From positions 62,001 through 126,000 of the forward strand of contig DAIDME010000099.1 in assembly GCA_027449125.1 (NCBI GenBank): a stretch of DNA of 64,000 bases, written 5' to 3'. This stretch comes from Solirubrobacterales bacterium. Its GTDB lineage: Bacteria > Actinomycetota > Thermoleophilia > Solirubrobacterales > Solirubrobacteraceae. The notes under the pieces were generated by a model. It did no database searches and was not told the origin of the DNA. It was given only the letters and a program-made list of their open reading frames with translations. Both the position numbers and the translations under genes were made by a program. Below are positions 25,384-33,497 of the stretch, in pieces (position 1 is the first letter of the stretch; each line of letters opens with the position of its first letter).

Positions 25384-26793
25384 CTACAGCCAGCCCCAGC
25401 TCGGGAACGCGCCCGCGATCATGATCGTGCTCCCCATCAGCGTGGCTAGCGTGGCGATCCGCCAGAGGCGACGGTTGCTGGTGAGCGCAACCAGCGGCAT
25501 CAGCCAGCACACGTACCAGGGCAGCAGCGACCAGGCGGTGGCGAGCACCGCAAACGTCGCCCATGCCGCCCCCTCGATCCAGTCGAGCCTGCGCTGCCAG
25601 ACCTGCCACAGCAGCCACCCCACGATGCCGGCGAGCACGGCCTCGTCGGCAAGCTGGACCATGTGCGACACCGGTATGCGCGCCACCGAGAAGAGGAAGC
25701 CCGGCAGGCTCTGCCACGCGCCCTCGGACTGCACCTGCTGGAGCGTGCTGGAGAGGTGCAGCACCCCGGTCCCGAAGGCCACGTAGCTCACGGCCGCCAC
25801 CAGTACGGTCACCGCCGCGGTCCCGAACACGAACCGCTTGCGGCGGCTGCGCTCGTGGCCGGTCTCGCTCAGCAGCGCGAACGGCAGGGCGATCGCGCCG
25901 GTCAGCTTGACCGCGGTGGCGGTGGTTATCAGGCCGCCGGCGGTGCCGTCACGCCGGGTAAGGGTGGCGTACACCCCGGCGGTGCTCAGCAACAGCATCA
26001 GCAGGTCGTTGTGGCCGCCGCCAACGCCGTACAGCGTGACCAGCGGGTTGAGGCCGAAGAGGGCGACCGCGCGTGGTTGGCTCACGCCCCGCAGCTTGGC
26101 TGCCCTCCAGATGAGCACCATGGTGCCGGCGCTCGCGGCCGTCGCGATCAGCTTGAACGCGAACTCGTTGAACGCGACTGAGGTCATCGCGAAGATCGCG
26201 CTCAGCAGGGTGAACAGTGGCCCGTAGACGCTGGGGGTGGCTATCCACTTGGCCCCGATGTAGTTGTAGAGCGGGTCGAGCTGGATCACGTTCGGCCCAT
26301 GCGTGTAGGGGTTTATGTGGTAGTGGGCGAACATCCGCGCGTACGCCTGGTAGGAGAACACGTCCGTGGAGAACATCGGCGGGCCGACGAGCACGATCAC
26401 CGTGAACGCCACGACCGCCCAGACGGTCACGCGCGCGGGCACGTGGTCGCCGTACCTGATCGCGATCAGGTACGCCGCGATCAAGCACACGAGCGCGGTG
26501 ACCACCTCTCCGACGCTGAGGCCGACGCCGACATACCGCAGGGGCCCCGCCATGCCCGATGCGAGCGGCCAGAGCGCGATGGACTGCGGGACCAGTGAAG
26601 GCGTGCGGGTTCCCGCCATGCAGAGCAGCAGTCCCAGGAGCGGGACTGAGACTGTGGCGACGACACCGATCAACCGGGGACGCGCGGCCGTCCGGAGATG
26701 CTCCGGCAGCAAGGCTCGCGCGGAGAGGCGAGGAGGGGCGGTTGCGCCGCCCGAGGCGTCCAATGCCGCGCCAAGCGGCGCCTCCAGACTCAT
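25384..26793 (-). CDS. MptB-like polyprenol-phosphomannose-dependent mannosyltransferase (GT-C fold)
   Basis: Integral membrane glycosyltransferase of 469 residues with about 11-13 hydrophobic segments. The first extracytoplasmic loop has the GT-C acidic block FSTDVFSYQAYARMFAHY followed by HINPYTHGP. Later blocks are SVYGPLFTLLSAIFAM, LFGLNPLVTLYGVGGGHND and LLPWYVCWLMPL. This matches the actinobacterial MptA/MptB family, which extends alpha-1,6-mannan on the outer face using polyprenol-phosphomannose. The gene 43 nt upstream is a Dpm-type synthase that makes this donor, which strengthens the call. The exact acceptor is unknown. Confidence 0.82.
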   Translation of the reverse strand: MSLEAPLGAALDASGGATAPPRLSARALLPEHLRTAARPRLIGVVATVSVPLLGLLLCMAGTRTPSLVPQSIALWPLASGMAGPLRYVGVGLSVGEVVTALVCLIAAYLIAIRYGDHVPARVTVWAVVAFTVIVLVGPPMFSTDVFSYQAYARMFAHYHINPYTHGPNVIQLDPLYNYIGAKWIATPSVYGPLFTLLSAIFAMTSVAFNEFAFKLIATAASAGTMVLIWRAAKLRGVSQPRAVALFGLNPLVTLYGVGGGHNDLLMLLLSTAGVYATLTRRDGTAGGLITTATAVKLTGAIALPFALLSETGHERSRRKRFVFGTAAVTVLVAAVSYVAFGTGVLHLSSTLQQVQSEGAWQSLPGFLFSVARIPVSHMVQLADEAVLAGIVGWLLWQVWQRRLDWIEGAAWATFAVLATAWSLLPWYVCWLMPLVALTSNRRLWRIATLATLMGSTIMIAGAFPSWGWL

Positions 26794-26836
26794 CGCGGTG
26801 AGTGACTCCTCGGCGTCAGTCGCCGCCCGTTGGGGC

Positions 26837-27580
26837 TCACCTGGACCTCGTCAGCTGGCGTGTGCGCTCACGCCGGAGTCTCGGCACCAGCAGCATCGCC
26901 TCCAGGGCGATCATGCCCGACATCTTGCTGGACCCCGTCGTGCGGTCAGCGAACAGGATGGGCACCTCCCGAACCCTGAATCCGGAGCTGATCGCGCGGT
27001 AGGTGACCTCGATCTGGAAGACGTAGCCGTCCGCGCGCAGGGTGTCCAGGTCGATCGCCTCCAGCACCGCGCGGCGGATGCACTTGAACCCGCCGGTCAG
27101 ATCTCTGACCTTGATCCCGAGCATCAGCCGTGCGTACGTGCTGCCGCCGCGGCTGATCAGCTTGCGCATGAGGCTCCAGTTCCTGACGGCGCCGCCGGGA
27201 ACGTAGCGCGAACCCAGCACCAGATCCGCGTCGTCGGCGGCGGCGATCAGGCCCGGCAGGTAGCGCGGGTCGTGCGAGAAATCGGCGTCCATCTCGACCA
27301 CCAGCTCGGCGCCGCCGCCAAGCGCGTGCTGGAAGCCTGCGATGTAGGCGCGGCCGAGGCCGCCCTTGTCGCTGCGATGAAGCACCTCGAGCGTCGGCAG
27401 CTCGAGCGCGAGCTCGTCAGCGATGCGCCCGGTACCGTCGGGGGAGTTGTCGTCGACGACCAGGATGCGGAACTCGCCGGGCGCTACCTTCGCCATCTCG
27501 GTGGCGACGGCACGGACCACCGGGACGACGTTCTCGGCCTCGTTGTAGGTGGGTATTACCAGCCAGATCCGCGCGGTCAT
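26837..27580 (-). CDS. Polyprenol monophosphomannose synthase (Dpm1/Ppm1-like GT2)
   Basis: Cytoplasmic-face GT-A transferase of 247 residues using GDP-mannose. The family blocks are VIPTYNEAENVVPVV, ILVVDDNSPDGTG, DKGGLGRAYIAGF, the metal-binding VVEMDADFSHDP, LVLGSRYVPGG and LTGGFKCIRR. It lacks the C-terminal membrane domain and N-terminal lipoprotein parts of mycobacterial Ppm1, so it is the bare catalytic type. ATG 27580. A TACGCT hexamer on the minus strand (27593 to 27588) ends 7 nt before it, implying a leaderless transcript that continues into the MptB-like gene. Confidence 0.9.
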   Translation of the reverse strand: MTARIWLVIPTYNEAENVVPVVRAVATEMAKVAPGEFRILVVDDNSPDGTGRIADELALELPTLEVLHRSDKGGLGRAYIAGFQHALGGGAELVVEMDADFSHDPRYLPGLIAAADDADLVLGSRYVPGGAVRNWSLMRKLISRGGSTYARLMLGIKVRDLTGGFKCIRRAVLEAIDLDTLRADGYVFQIEVTYRAISSGFRVREVPILFADRTTGSSKMSGMIALEAMLLVPRLRRERTRQLTRSR

Positions 27581-27672
27581 TGCCGCCAGCGTAAACGGTC
27601 AACGGGCGGTTTGCTCAGCCGAGTGACGTGAAAGTAAGCCGAGCCTTAAGCGCTTATTCAGCGCTTAGCCTC

Positions 27673-28131
27673 TCAGCGTCTGACGTACGCCACGCGGCCC
27701 CAGCTCGGCTCCGGAGCCAGCGCGATCGGCTCACCGCCGCGCTCGGGCTGGATGTAGACGAAATCACCGCTTGCGTCGTCGAAGACGACGCTGAGCTCGC
27801 CCTCCTTGACCCGCTGGTCGAGCCAGGCGCTGCGGAAGATCAGCCGTCTCAGCCAATGAACGAGCGAGCGGTCGGACGGGCCCACGAGCTCCGGCCAGCA
27901 GTCGTTGACGTGCTGGCCCAGCGCCGAGGCCGGGTCGGTGACCTCGCCATTGACCACGAGGTTGATGAGGTCTTCCGTCTCGTCGTCGGTGATCCCGTCG
28001 CCGATGAAGCCCAAGCGTCGTGCAGCCTGCTCGCAGCGTTCGCTGAAGTCGCGCTCGTTGAAGGTGAAACGGAGGTCGCCGTATTCGAGGACGAAGTCCT
28101 CGCCGGAAGAGTAGTTGCCGCGCCGGTACAT
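27673..28131 (-). CDS. Conserved-looking acidic hypothetical protein
   Basis: 152 residues, no recognised family, no signal or membrane segment. The sequence is well ordered: a beta-rich start (FVLEYGDLRFTFNERDF), a helical middle with DDETEDLINLVVNG and HVNDCWPELVG, and a C-terminal LSVVFDDASGDFVYIQPERGG. Coding bias matches the neighbours. A minus-strand TAACAT hexamer (28146 to 28141) ends 9 nt before ATG 28131. It stands as a single gene between the mannosyl pair and the divergent response regulator. Confidence 0.7.
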   Translation of the reverse strand: MYRRGNYSSGEDFVLEYGDLRFTFNERDFSERCEQAARRLGFIGDGITDDETEDLINLVVNGEVTDPASALGQHVNDCWPELVGPSDRSLVHWLRRLIFRSAWLDQRVKEGELSVVFDDASGDFVYIQPERGGEPIALAPEPSWGRVAYVRR

Positions 28132-28315
28132 GCCGTCGGCATGTTATGGCTGACTCCTGCCCGCGCGCAGCTCTGAAAGTGATGTTGCACGGAATCCCGG
28201 TATTTGCGCCCTGAGCGCTGCCGCTGCCCCGGTAGGGGGGGTTAATTCCGCCTCGCTGATGCCTCCATTGTGTGTGAAGACAAATGACAACACAACAGAC
28301 AACACGGAGACCATC

Positions 28316-29083
28316 ATGGTCGCGAGCCAGGATCGCGCAGCACGCGCCTATCTCGGTGACAATCTGACAGCCGACGGCTACGCGGTGGTTGAGGCCGGCT
28401 CGCTGACCGGTGCGGTCGAGCTGCTCGAGCGGGCGCCGGTTGATCTCATCCTGTTGGACCGCCGGCTCCCCGATGGGGACGGGCTCGAGCTCGTCGGACG
28501 CATCCGCTCGGCCGATCGGATCACGTCTGCCGTCGACAGCGATCTACCGATCATCGCGGTGGCCGAGACGAGCTCGGTGCTCGATCGGATCCGGGCGCTG
28601 GATCGCGGGTGTGATGACTGCGTCAGCCGCAGCGACCTCGTCTACCCGGAGCTCCGTGCGCGTGTGGCGGCGCTGCTGCGTCGTGCGCGGCGCCGGGCTG
28701 AGCCGGCGCGGCTGCGCGTCGGTGGGCTCACGATTGACGTCGGCGCCCGTCAGGTCTGGGCCGACGGCACCGTGGTACGCCTGTCCAACAAGGAGTTCAG
28801 CCTGTTGCTCGTCTTGGCGGGCGACCCCTGGAGGGTCTTCCGGCGGGCTGAGCTGATGGCAACGGTCTGGGGCTGGAGCAACGGTGGGAGCACTGCCACA
28901 CGGACGCGGACGCTCGATTCACACGCATCTCGCCTGCGCCGGAAGCTCTCGCGGGACGGGACCGCTTACGTCGTCAACGTTTGGGGTGTTGGCTACCGAC
29001 TGCTCGAGGTGGTGCCACTCCTGACGCCAGTCGAACCGACGCCGGGGCAGCGCCGTTCTCCGGGTCTCACGCTGGCTGCGTGA
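28316..29083 (+). CDS. Orphan OmpR-family response regulator with atypical receiver
   Basis: About 255 residues: a receiver domain (1-120) and an OmpR/PhoB winged-helix domain (about 140-230: LSNKEFSLLLVLAGDPWRVF, RTLDSHASRLRRKL, YVVNVWGVGYRLLE). The phospho-acceptor Asp is present in LLDRRLPDGDG (about residue 48). The acidic pair at the first strand is reduced to SQD, and the conserved Lys is replaced by Arg/Ser (DDCVSRSDLVYPEL), so phosphorylation may not drive it. No histidine kinase is adjacent. ATG 28316 follows CGGAGA; ATG 28259 or GTG 28274 in frame would complete the first strand better. Confidence 0.82.
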   Translation: MVASQDRAARAYLGDNLTADGYAVVEAGSLTGAVELLERAPVDLILLDRRLPDGDGLELVGRIRSADRITSAVDSDLPIIAVAETSSVLDRIRALDRGCDDCVSRSDLVYPELRARVAALLRRARRRAEPARLRVGGLTIDVGARQVWADGTVVRLSNKEFSLLLVLAGDPWRVFRRAELMATVWGWSNGGSTATRTRTLDSHASRLRRKLSRDGTAYVVNVWGVGYRLLEVVPLLTPVEPTPGQRRSPGLTLAA

Positions 29084-29157
29084 TGCGACACACGCGGCCA
29101 GCGGCACGATCCTGAGGGCAGGTGTGCGGTGCTGTGGGGCCAATGACAGTCGTCGAG

Positions 29158-29186
29158 TTGCAAAGTGGGAGGAAATGGGTTAGGGT
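29158..29186 (+). promoter_or_regulatory. Promoter of the dcw cluster (mraZ promoter)
   Basis: -35 TTGCAA at 29158-29163, 17-nt spacer, -10 TAGGGT at 29181-29186, so transcription should start near 29193. Both the spacer and the -10 are covered by the TGGGN boxes. Confidence 0.6.
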
Positions 29187-29190
29187 GGGG
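29166..29190 (+). promoter_or_regulatory. MraZ operator: three TGGGN boxes with 5-nt spacers
   Basis: TGGGA (29166-29170), TGGGT (29176-29180) and TGGGG (29186-29190) are separated by exactly 5 nt each. This is the arrangement known for MraZ binding upstream of mraZ in E. coli. The boxes run through the promoter spacer and -10, so binding should block polymerase and give autorepression. Confidence 0.75.
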
Positions 29191-29200
29191 TACGCATGCA

Positions 29201-29245
29201 GGGACCCGGGTGGCGGGACTCCTCCCATCCAGCCACCCGGGTCCC
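29201..29245 (+). promoter_or_regulatory. Long perfect hairpin in the mraZ leader
   Basis: GGGACCCGGGTGGC (29201-29214) is exactly complementary to GCCACCCGGGTCCC (29232-29245) across a 17-nt loop. It lies between the predicted transcription start (~29193) and the TTG start of mraZ (29273). No T-run follows, so it looks more like a leader structure than a simple terminator. Confidence 0.65.
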
Positions 29246-29272
29246 AATCTCCCGCCACGCACATGAGCGACC

Positions 29273-29725
29273 TTGATCTTCCGCGGCACCTTCGAACACG
29301 CGCTGGACACGAAGAACCGGCTCACCGTGCCGGCTCGCTATCGCGAGGCGCTGAAGGCGGGAGTGGTGCTCGCGTTCTCGCCGGAGACCGAGCTTGGCGA
29401 AACGCGCTCGCTGGCGATCTGGCGCCCGGACGACTACGACACGTTCGTCTCGGCAGCGCTTGCGAACCTGAACCCGCTTGGCCCCCGCGCGCGCGACCTG
29501 AGCAACCTGCTGTACGGAAACTCTTGGGACCTGGAGGTCGACTCCGCCAACCGTCTGGTGATCCCCCAGCCGGCGAGGGAATTTGCCTCCCTCGACCGCG
29601 ATGTCGTCATCACGGGGGCCGGCGACCACATGCAGCTTTGGGATCGCACGGCCTTCGGGCGGTACAACGCCCTTGCCCTGTCCCGCTTCTCCGAGATCAC
29701 TGCGAGCTTTGACAACACTGATTGA
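29273..29725 (+). CDS. mraZ: Transcriptional regulator MraZ
   Basis: AbrB-like double-swapped-hairpin regulator, 150 residues, first gene of the dcw cluster. The N-terminal half starts MIFRGTFEHALDTKNRLTVP and contains the first DXXXR motif (DTKNR). The second half has the matching block DLEVDSANRLVIPQ. MraZ represses its own operon through spaced TGGGN repeats, which are present upstream. TTG start, chosen because family members begin MFRG; the ATG at 29262 is out of frame. The stop is followed 1 nt later by rsmH. Confidence 0.95.
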   Translation: MIFRGTFEHALDTKNRLTVPARYREALKAGVVLAFSPETELGETRSLAIWRPDDYDTFVSAALANLNPLGPRARDLSNLLYGNSWDLEVDSANRLVIPQPAREFASLDRDVVITGAGDHMQLWDRTAFGRYNALALSRFSEITASFDNTD

Positions 29726-29726
29726 C

Positions 29727-30668
29727 ATGACCACGCCGCACGTGCCAGTCCTGGCCGGCGAGCTGATCGATCTGATCGACCCGGCGCCGGGCGCTGTCGT
29801 AGTCGACTGCACGGTCGGCGCCGCCGGCCATGCTCGCCTGGTAGCCGATCGGATCGGCACCGGGGGGATGCTGATCGGGATCGACCGCGACCCCCTCGCG
29901 CGGGAGCGCTTCGCCGAGCTGGGATCCGAGGCGGGGTGTGGGACGCGCTTCATCCGGGGTGACTTCGTTGCCGGCCTGACGAGACTGCGTGCGGAGGGTG
30001 TCCGCGCGGACGCCGTCTACCTTGACCTGGGCATGTCGTCGATGCAGCTGGACACCTGGGAGCGTGGCTTCTCCTACTCCTATGACGCGCCCCTGGACAT
30101 GCGGATGGATCCCGGCCAAGAGCTGACCGCCACGACGATCATCAACACCTGGGATGAGCGCCGACTGGCTCGGTTGCTGCGCGACTTCGGGGAGGAGCGC
30201 TTCGCTGACGCGATCGCGAGGGCGATCAACCGCGCACGCGTAAGCGAACCTCTTCGCACGACACAGCAACTGGTGGACGTGATCAAGAGCGCGATTCCGG
30301 TTCCGGCGCAGTTCGCGGGCGGGCATCCGGCCAGGCGTACGTTTCAGGCGCTGCGTATTGCCGTCAACGACGAGCTGACGCAGCTCGATGCAGCGCTGCC
30401 GCTTGCCTGGGAGCTGCTCTCAGCTGACGGCCGACTGGCCGTGATCTCGTTCCACTCGCTCGAGGATCGGCGCGTCAAGCGCTTCCTCGCGCACCGAGCG
30501 CGGGGCTGTGTATGCCCCCCGGAACTGCCCGTATGCGTGTGTGGACACGAGCCCGAAGCCGAGTTGCTGACGCGCCGCGCCATCGCTCCCACGCCCGGCG
30601 AGGTAGCGGCCAATCCAAGGTCCAGGTCCGCGCATCTGCGCGCGGCGCGCAAGATCGAGTCGGAGTAG
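29727..30668 (+). CDS. rsmH: 16S rRNA (cytosine-1402-N4)-methyltransferase
   Basis: SAM-dependent methyltransferase acting on 16S rRNA C1402, conventionally second in the dcw cluster. 313 residues starting HVPVLAGELIDLI, with the SAM-binding VVDCTVGAAGHARL, LDLGMSSMQLD, PLDMRMDP, HPARRTFQALRIAVNDEL and the late ISFHSLEDRRVKRFL. A Cys cluster, GCVCPPELPVCVCG, near residue 260 is the family's metal-like knuckle. ATG 29727 chosen; an upstream in-frame extension would run through mraZ. Confidence 0.96.
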   Translation: MTTPHVPVLAGELIDLIDPAPGAVVVDCTVGAAGHARLVADRIGTGGMLIGIDRDPLARERFAELGSEAGCGTRFIRGDFVAGLTRLRAEGVRADAVYLDLGMSSMQLDTWERGFSYSYDAPLDMRMDPGQELTATTIINTWDERRLARLLRDFGEERFADAIARAINRARVSEPLRTTQQLVDVIKSAIPVPAQFAGGHPARRTFQALRIAVNDELTQLDAALPLAWELLSADGRLAVISFHSLEDRRVKRFLAHRARGCVCPPELPVCVCGHEPEAELLTRRAIAPTPGEVAANPRSRSAHLRAARKIESE

Positions 30669-30680
30669 CGAAGGGCGTAC

Positions 30681-31688
30681 ATGGCACAGGTACCAGCCAC
30701 CGCAGCCGGCCGGCGGCGCGACCGGCCGAGCGCCCGTGAGCGCAGCAAACAGGATGCAGCGCGCCCCGGAACGACCGCACCGATGCCATCCACCGGGCTG
30801 GGTGGTCCGCGTCCGCAGACGCGTCCGCGTCCGCAGACGCGCCCGTCCAGCCGTGCCAGGGCGGCTGCGGCCACGCTGGAGCGCGAGCTGGTCCGGCCCG
30901 AGGTAAGCCTCGGCGGCCGGCGGGAGGGGCGCGCAGGCACGCGCAACGACCCCGGAGCGGCGACGCTGACGGCGCCCGGGCGCAGGCGGCTGCATCTGCA
31001 AGCCCCGAGGCTCGACCGCATCGTCCGGGGCCGTGCCTGGATACCGGTGCTGGCCGCGATGCTGGTGCTGATCGTGGGCCTCCGGGTCGAGGTCTTGAAG
31101 CTGAGTGCCAGCGTCGGCAGCGAGGTCCAGCAGGCGGCGAGCCTGCAGAGCAGCAACGCGATCCTGGAGGCGAGGATCTCCGCGCTCAGCGACAACGGCC
31201 GGATCGACCGTCTGGCGGCTTCGTACGGGATGCACCTGCCGAACCCACTGGATGTTCACTTTCTGGAAGGGGCGACCGGTGCGAATGTGAGCGCCGCGAT
31301 CCACAACATCAGCAAGCCGTCCGCGTCGGCGTTTCTGTCTGGACTGGCCACAGAGCAGCAACTCGACGCGAAGCTGACGCAGGCCGGTTCCACGCTCAGC
31401 GCGATCGGGGCGGCACCGACGACCCCGACTGCGACGCTCACATCTAACAGCGCCAGCACGCCCCCTACGAGTGCGGCCACGACGGCTACCGGTGCTGCCA
31501 CGACGGCTACCGGTGCGGCTGCCGGGACGGGCACGGCCGGCTCGAACAGCTCACCGACGGGAACCGTGAGCACGGCGACGACCACCCCGCAGACCACAGC
31601 CACCGGCTCAGCGGGCGTGAGCACCAACACGATTCCCTCAACCACACCATCCGTGAGCCTCAACGGGGGCAGCGGCATCGGGGGGTGA
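30681..31688 (+). CDS. ftsL: FtsL-like divisome membrane protein with long Thr/Ala-rich tail
   Basis: 335 residues, in the usual ftsL position between rsmH and ftsI. A Pro/Arg-rich cytoplasmic N-terminus (~115 residues) holds a tandem PRPQTR repeat. One membrane segment (about 119-135, WIPVLAAMLVLIVGLRV) is followed by a short coiled coil (QQAASLQSSNAILEARISAL) as in FtsL/DivIC. After that comes a ~100-residue extracytoplasmic tail rich in Thr, Ala, Ser and Gly with tandem TTATGAA units. FtsL is normally about 100 residues, so both ends are unusual. Sequence identity of FtsL is weak in general, so the call rests on topology and position. Confidence 0.75.
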   Translation: MAQVPATAAGRRRDRPSARERSKQDAARPGTTAPMPSTGLGGPRPQTRPRPQTRPSSRARAAAATLERELVRPEVSLGGRREGRAGTRNDPGAATLTAPGRRRLHLQAPRLDRIVRGRAWIPVLAAMLVLIVGLRVEVLKLSASVGSEVQQAASLQSSNAILEARISALSDNGRIDRLAASYGMHLPNPLDVHFLEGATGANVSAAIHNISKPSASAFLSGLATEQQLDAKLTQAGSTLSAIGAAPTTPTATLTSNSASTPPTSAATTATGAATTATGAAAGTGTAGSNSSPTGTVSTATTTPQTTATGSAGVSTNTIPSTTPSVSLNGGSGIGG

Positions 31689-33481
31689 CGAACACCGTGT
31701 CGACGACAACGCCGCGTCGCTCGATCGATGCGATTGATCGCCGGGTTGGGGTCATGTTCGGCCTGGTGATGCTCATGCTGCTGGTCGGCGCGTTGCGCGC
31801 GGGGTACCTCGGCACGGTGCGCTCGTCGGCGCTACGTCAGGCGGCGACCGCTCAGCAGGTGCAGACCGTTCCGGTGCCGGCGCTGCGTGGTGAGATCACC
31901 GACCGCAACGGGGTCCCCTACGCGATCAGTGAGCCCGCCGAGGCGATCTACGCGGATCCGATGCTGATCGACAGGACATATCGCAACCTGAGGCCAGTCG
32001 CGGCGGCGCTCGCGCCGCTGATCGGCAGCACGACCTCCAGGACGCTGGCGCTCCTGCGCCACCCCCGTCTGGGCTACCTCGAGCTCGCATCCGACGTCTC
32101 GGTTGCGACCGCGGACCGGATCATGTCGCTTCAGGTGGGTGGATCGGTCGGTGTCAACGGCATCTGGGACGTGCCGACCGAGCGACGCGTGTACCCGCGG
32201 GGCAGCGAGCTCGGTCAGGTGATCGGCTGGGTTGGAGGCAACAAGGGACTCGACGGCCTCGAGTACGAGTTCAACACGCAGCTCGCCGGCCGGGCCGGGG
32301 TGCGCAAGACGGTGATCGACGCGCAGGGCAAGCCCATCGCCGTGAGCACCGCCAAAGCCGTGGTACCAGGCAAGAACATCCGGCTGACGATCTCCGCGCC
32401 GCTGGAGGCCGAGGTGCAGAGCGTGATCGACGGAATCGGCGCGCAGTACAAGCCTCAGGGGGCCACGGCGATCGTGACCAATCCGCAGACAGACCAGATC
32501 CTCGCGCTCGCGAACTGGCCGTCGCTGAACCTCGACCACCTACCGGCCACGGCTCTGACCTCGGTGAGCGGGCGCCTGCCCGCGGCCGAGGATCAGGCGG
32601 TTGACTTCTCCTACGAGCCCGGCTCGACGTTCAAGGCCGTCACGGTCTCGGGTGCGCTGCAGGACGGCCTCATCACCCCTTCGACAGTGCTCCGCATACC
32701 ACCTTTCCTGCAGGCCTACGGCCACACGGTCACGGACGCCGAGACCCACGGCTGGGAGAATCTGTCGATCGCCCAGATCCTGAAGTTCTCGAGCAACATC
32801 GGCGCCGACCTGATCGGCCGGCGGCTTGGCCCCGAGCGCTTCGGCCACTGGGTGAGTGAGTACGGCTTCGGCCGGCCGACGGGCGTCGCGCTACCGGGCG
32901 AGCAGCGGGGGATCGTCCTGCAACCTTCGCAGTACTCGGGCTTCTCGATGTACAACCTGCCGTTTGGTCAGGGCATCTCGGTGACCCCGATGCAGATGAT
33001 CCAGCTCTACGACACCGTCGCCGACGGCGGCGTGCTGCACACGCCGCAGATCATCGAGTCGATCGGCGGTCACCGCGTGCCCGAGCCGAAGGGCCGGCGC
33101 GTGGTCTCCGCCAAGGTGGCGCGCGAGCTGCGCTACATGCTCCGTGGCGTGCTCGCCGACGGTGGTACCGCTTCCGGCGCCGCGATCCCCGGCTATGACA
33201 TGGCTGGCAAGACCGGGACCGCACAGGTGGCCGTCAACGGCCAGTACTCAGCCACGAAGTACGTCGCTTCGTTCGTCGGGATGGTGCCGGCCAGCAAGCC
33301 GCGGCTCGTCGTGCTGGTCGTCGTCGACGATCCACAGGGCTCGATCTATGGCGGCAGCGTGGCCGCACCGGCCTTCCAGAAGATCGTCGGCTGGGCGGTA
33401 CCGCATTTCGGGATCGACCCCTGCCCCCCGCATGCCTGCCCGGCGTCTGCGATGCATCCGGCGATGCCGCCAACGCCCTAG
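31685..33481 (+). CDS. ftsI: Penicillin-binding protein FtsI (division transpeptidase)
   Basis: Class B PBP of 598 residues that cross-links septal peptidoglycan. One N-terminal membrane helix (VMFGLVMLMLLVGALRAGYL) precedes the pedestal domain starting RGEITDRNGVPYAIS. The transpeptidase has SxxK in YEPGSTFKAV (Ser about 314), SxN in LKFSSNIGAD and KTG in MAGKTGTAQVAV. There is no C-terminal PASTA repeat. Instead a short Cys/Pro-rich tail (PCPPHACPASAMHP) ends the protein. GTG start overlaps the ftsL stop. Confidence 0.96.
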   Translation: MTNTVSTTTPRRSIDAIDRRVGVMFGLVMLMLLVGALRAGYLGTVRSSALRQAATAQQVQTVPVPALRGEITDRNGVPYAISEPAEAIYADPMLIDRTYRNLRPVAAALAPLIGSTTSRTLALLRHPRLGYLELASDVSVATADRIMSLQVGGSVGVNGIWDVPTERRVYPRGSELGQVIGWVGGNKGLDGLEYEFNTQLAGRAGVRKTVIDAQGKPIAVSTAKAVVPGKNIRLTISAPLEAEVQSVIDGIGAQYKPQGATAIVTNPQTDQILALANWPSLNLDHLPATALTSVSGRLPAAEDQAVDFSYEPGSTFKAVTVSGALQDGLITPSTVLRIPPFLQAYGHTVTDAETHGWENLSIAQILKFSSNIGADLIGRRLGPERFGHWVSEYGFGRPTGVALPGEQRGIVLQPSQYSGFSMYNLPFGQGISVTPMQMIQLYDTVADGGVLHTPQIIESIGGHRVPEPKGRRVVSAKVARELRYMLRGVLADGGTASGAAIPGYDMAGKTGTAQVAVNGQYSATKYVASFVGMVPASKPRLVVLVVVDDPQGSIYGGSVAAPAFQKIVGWAVPHFGIDPCPPHACPASAMHPAMPPTP

Positions 33482-33497
33482 CTACCCTCTGGCGCCG

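Noticed and set aside
33144-33497. In-frame upstream extension of murE through the end of ftsI
   Set aside because: The extension translates to Arg/Ser/Pro-rich shadow of ftsI; the canonical MurE N-terminus starts at ATG 33498.
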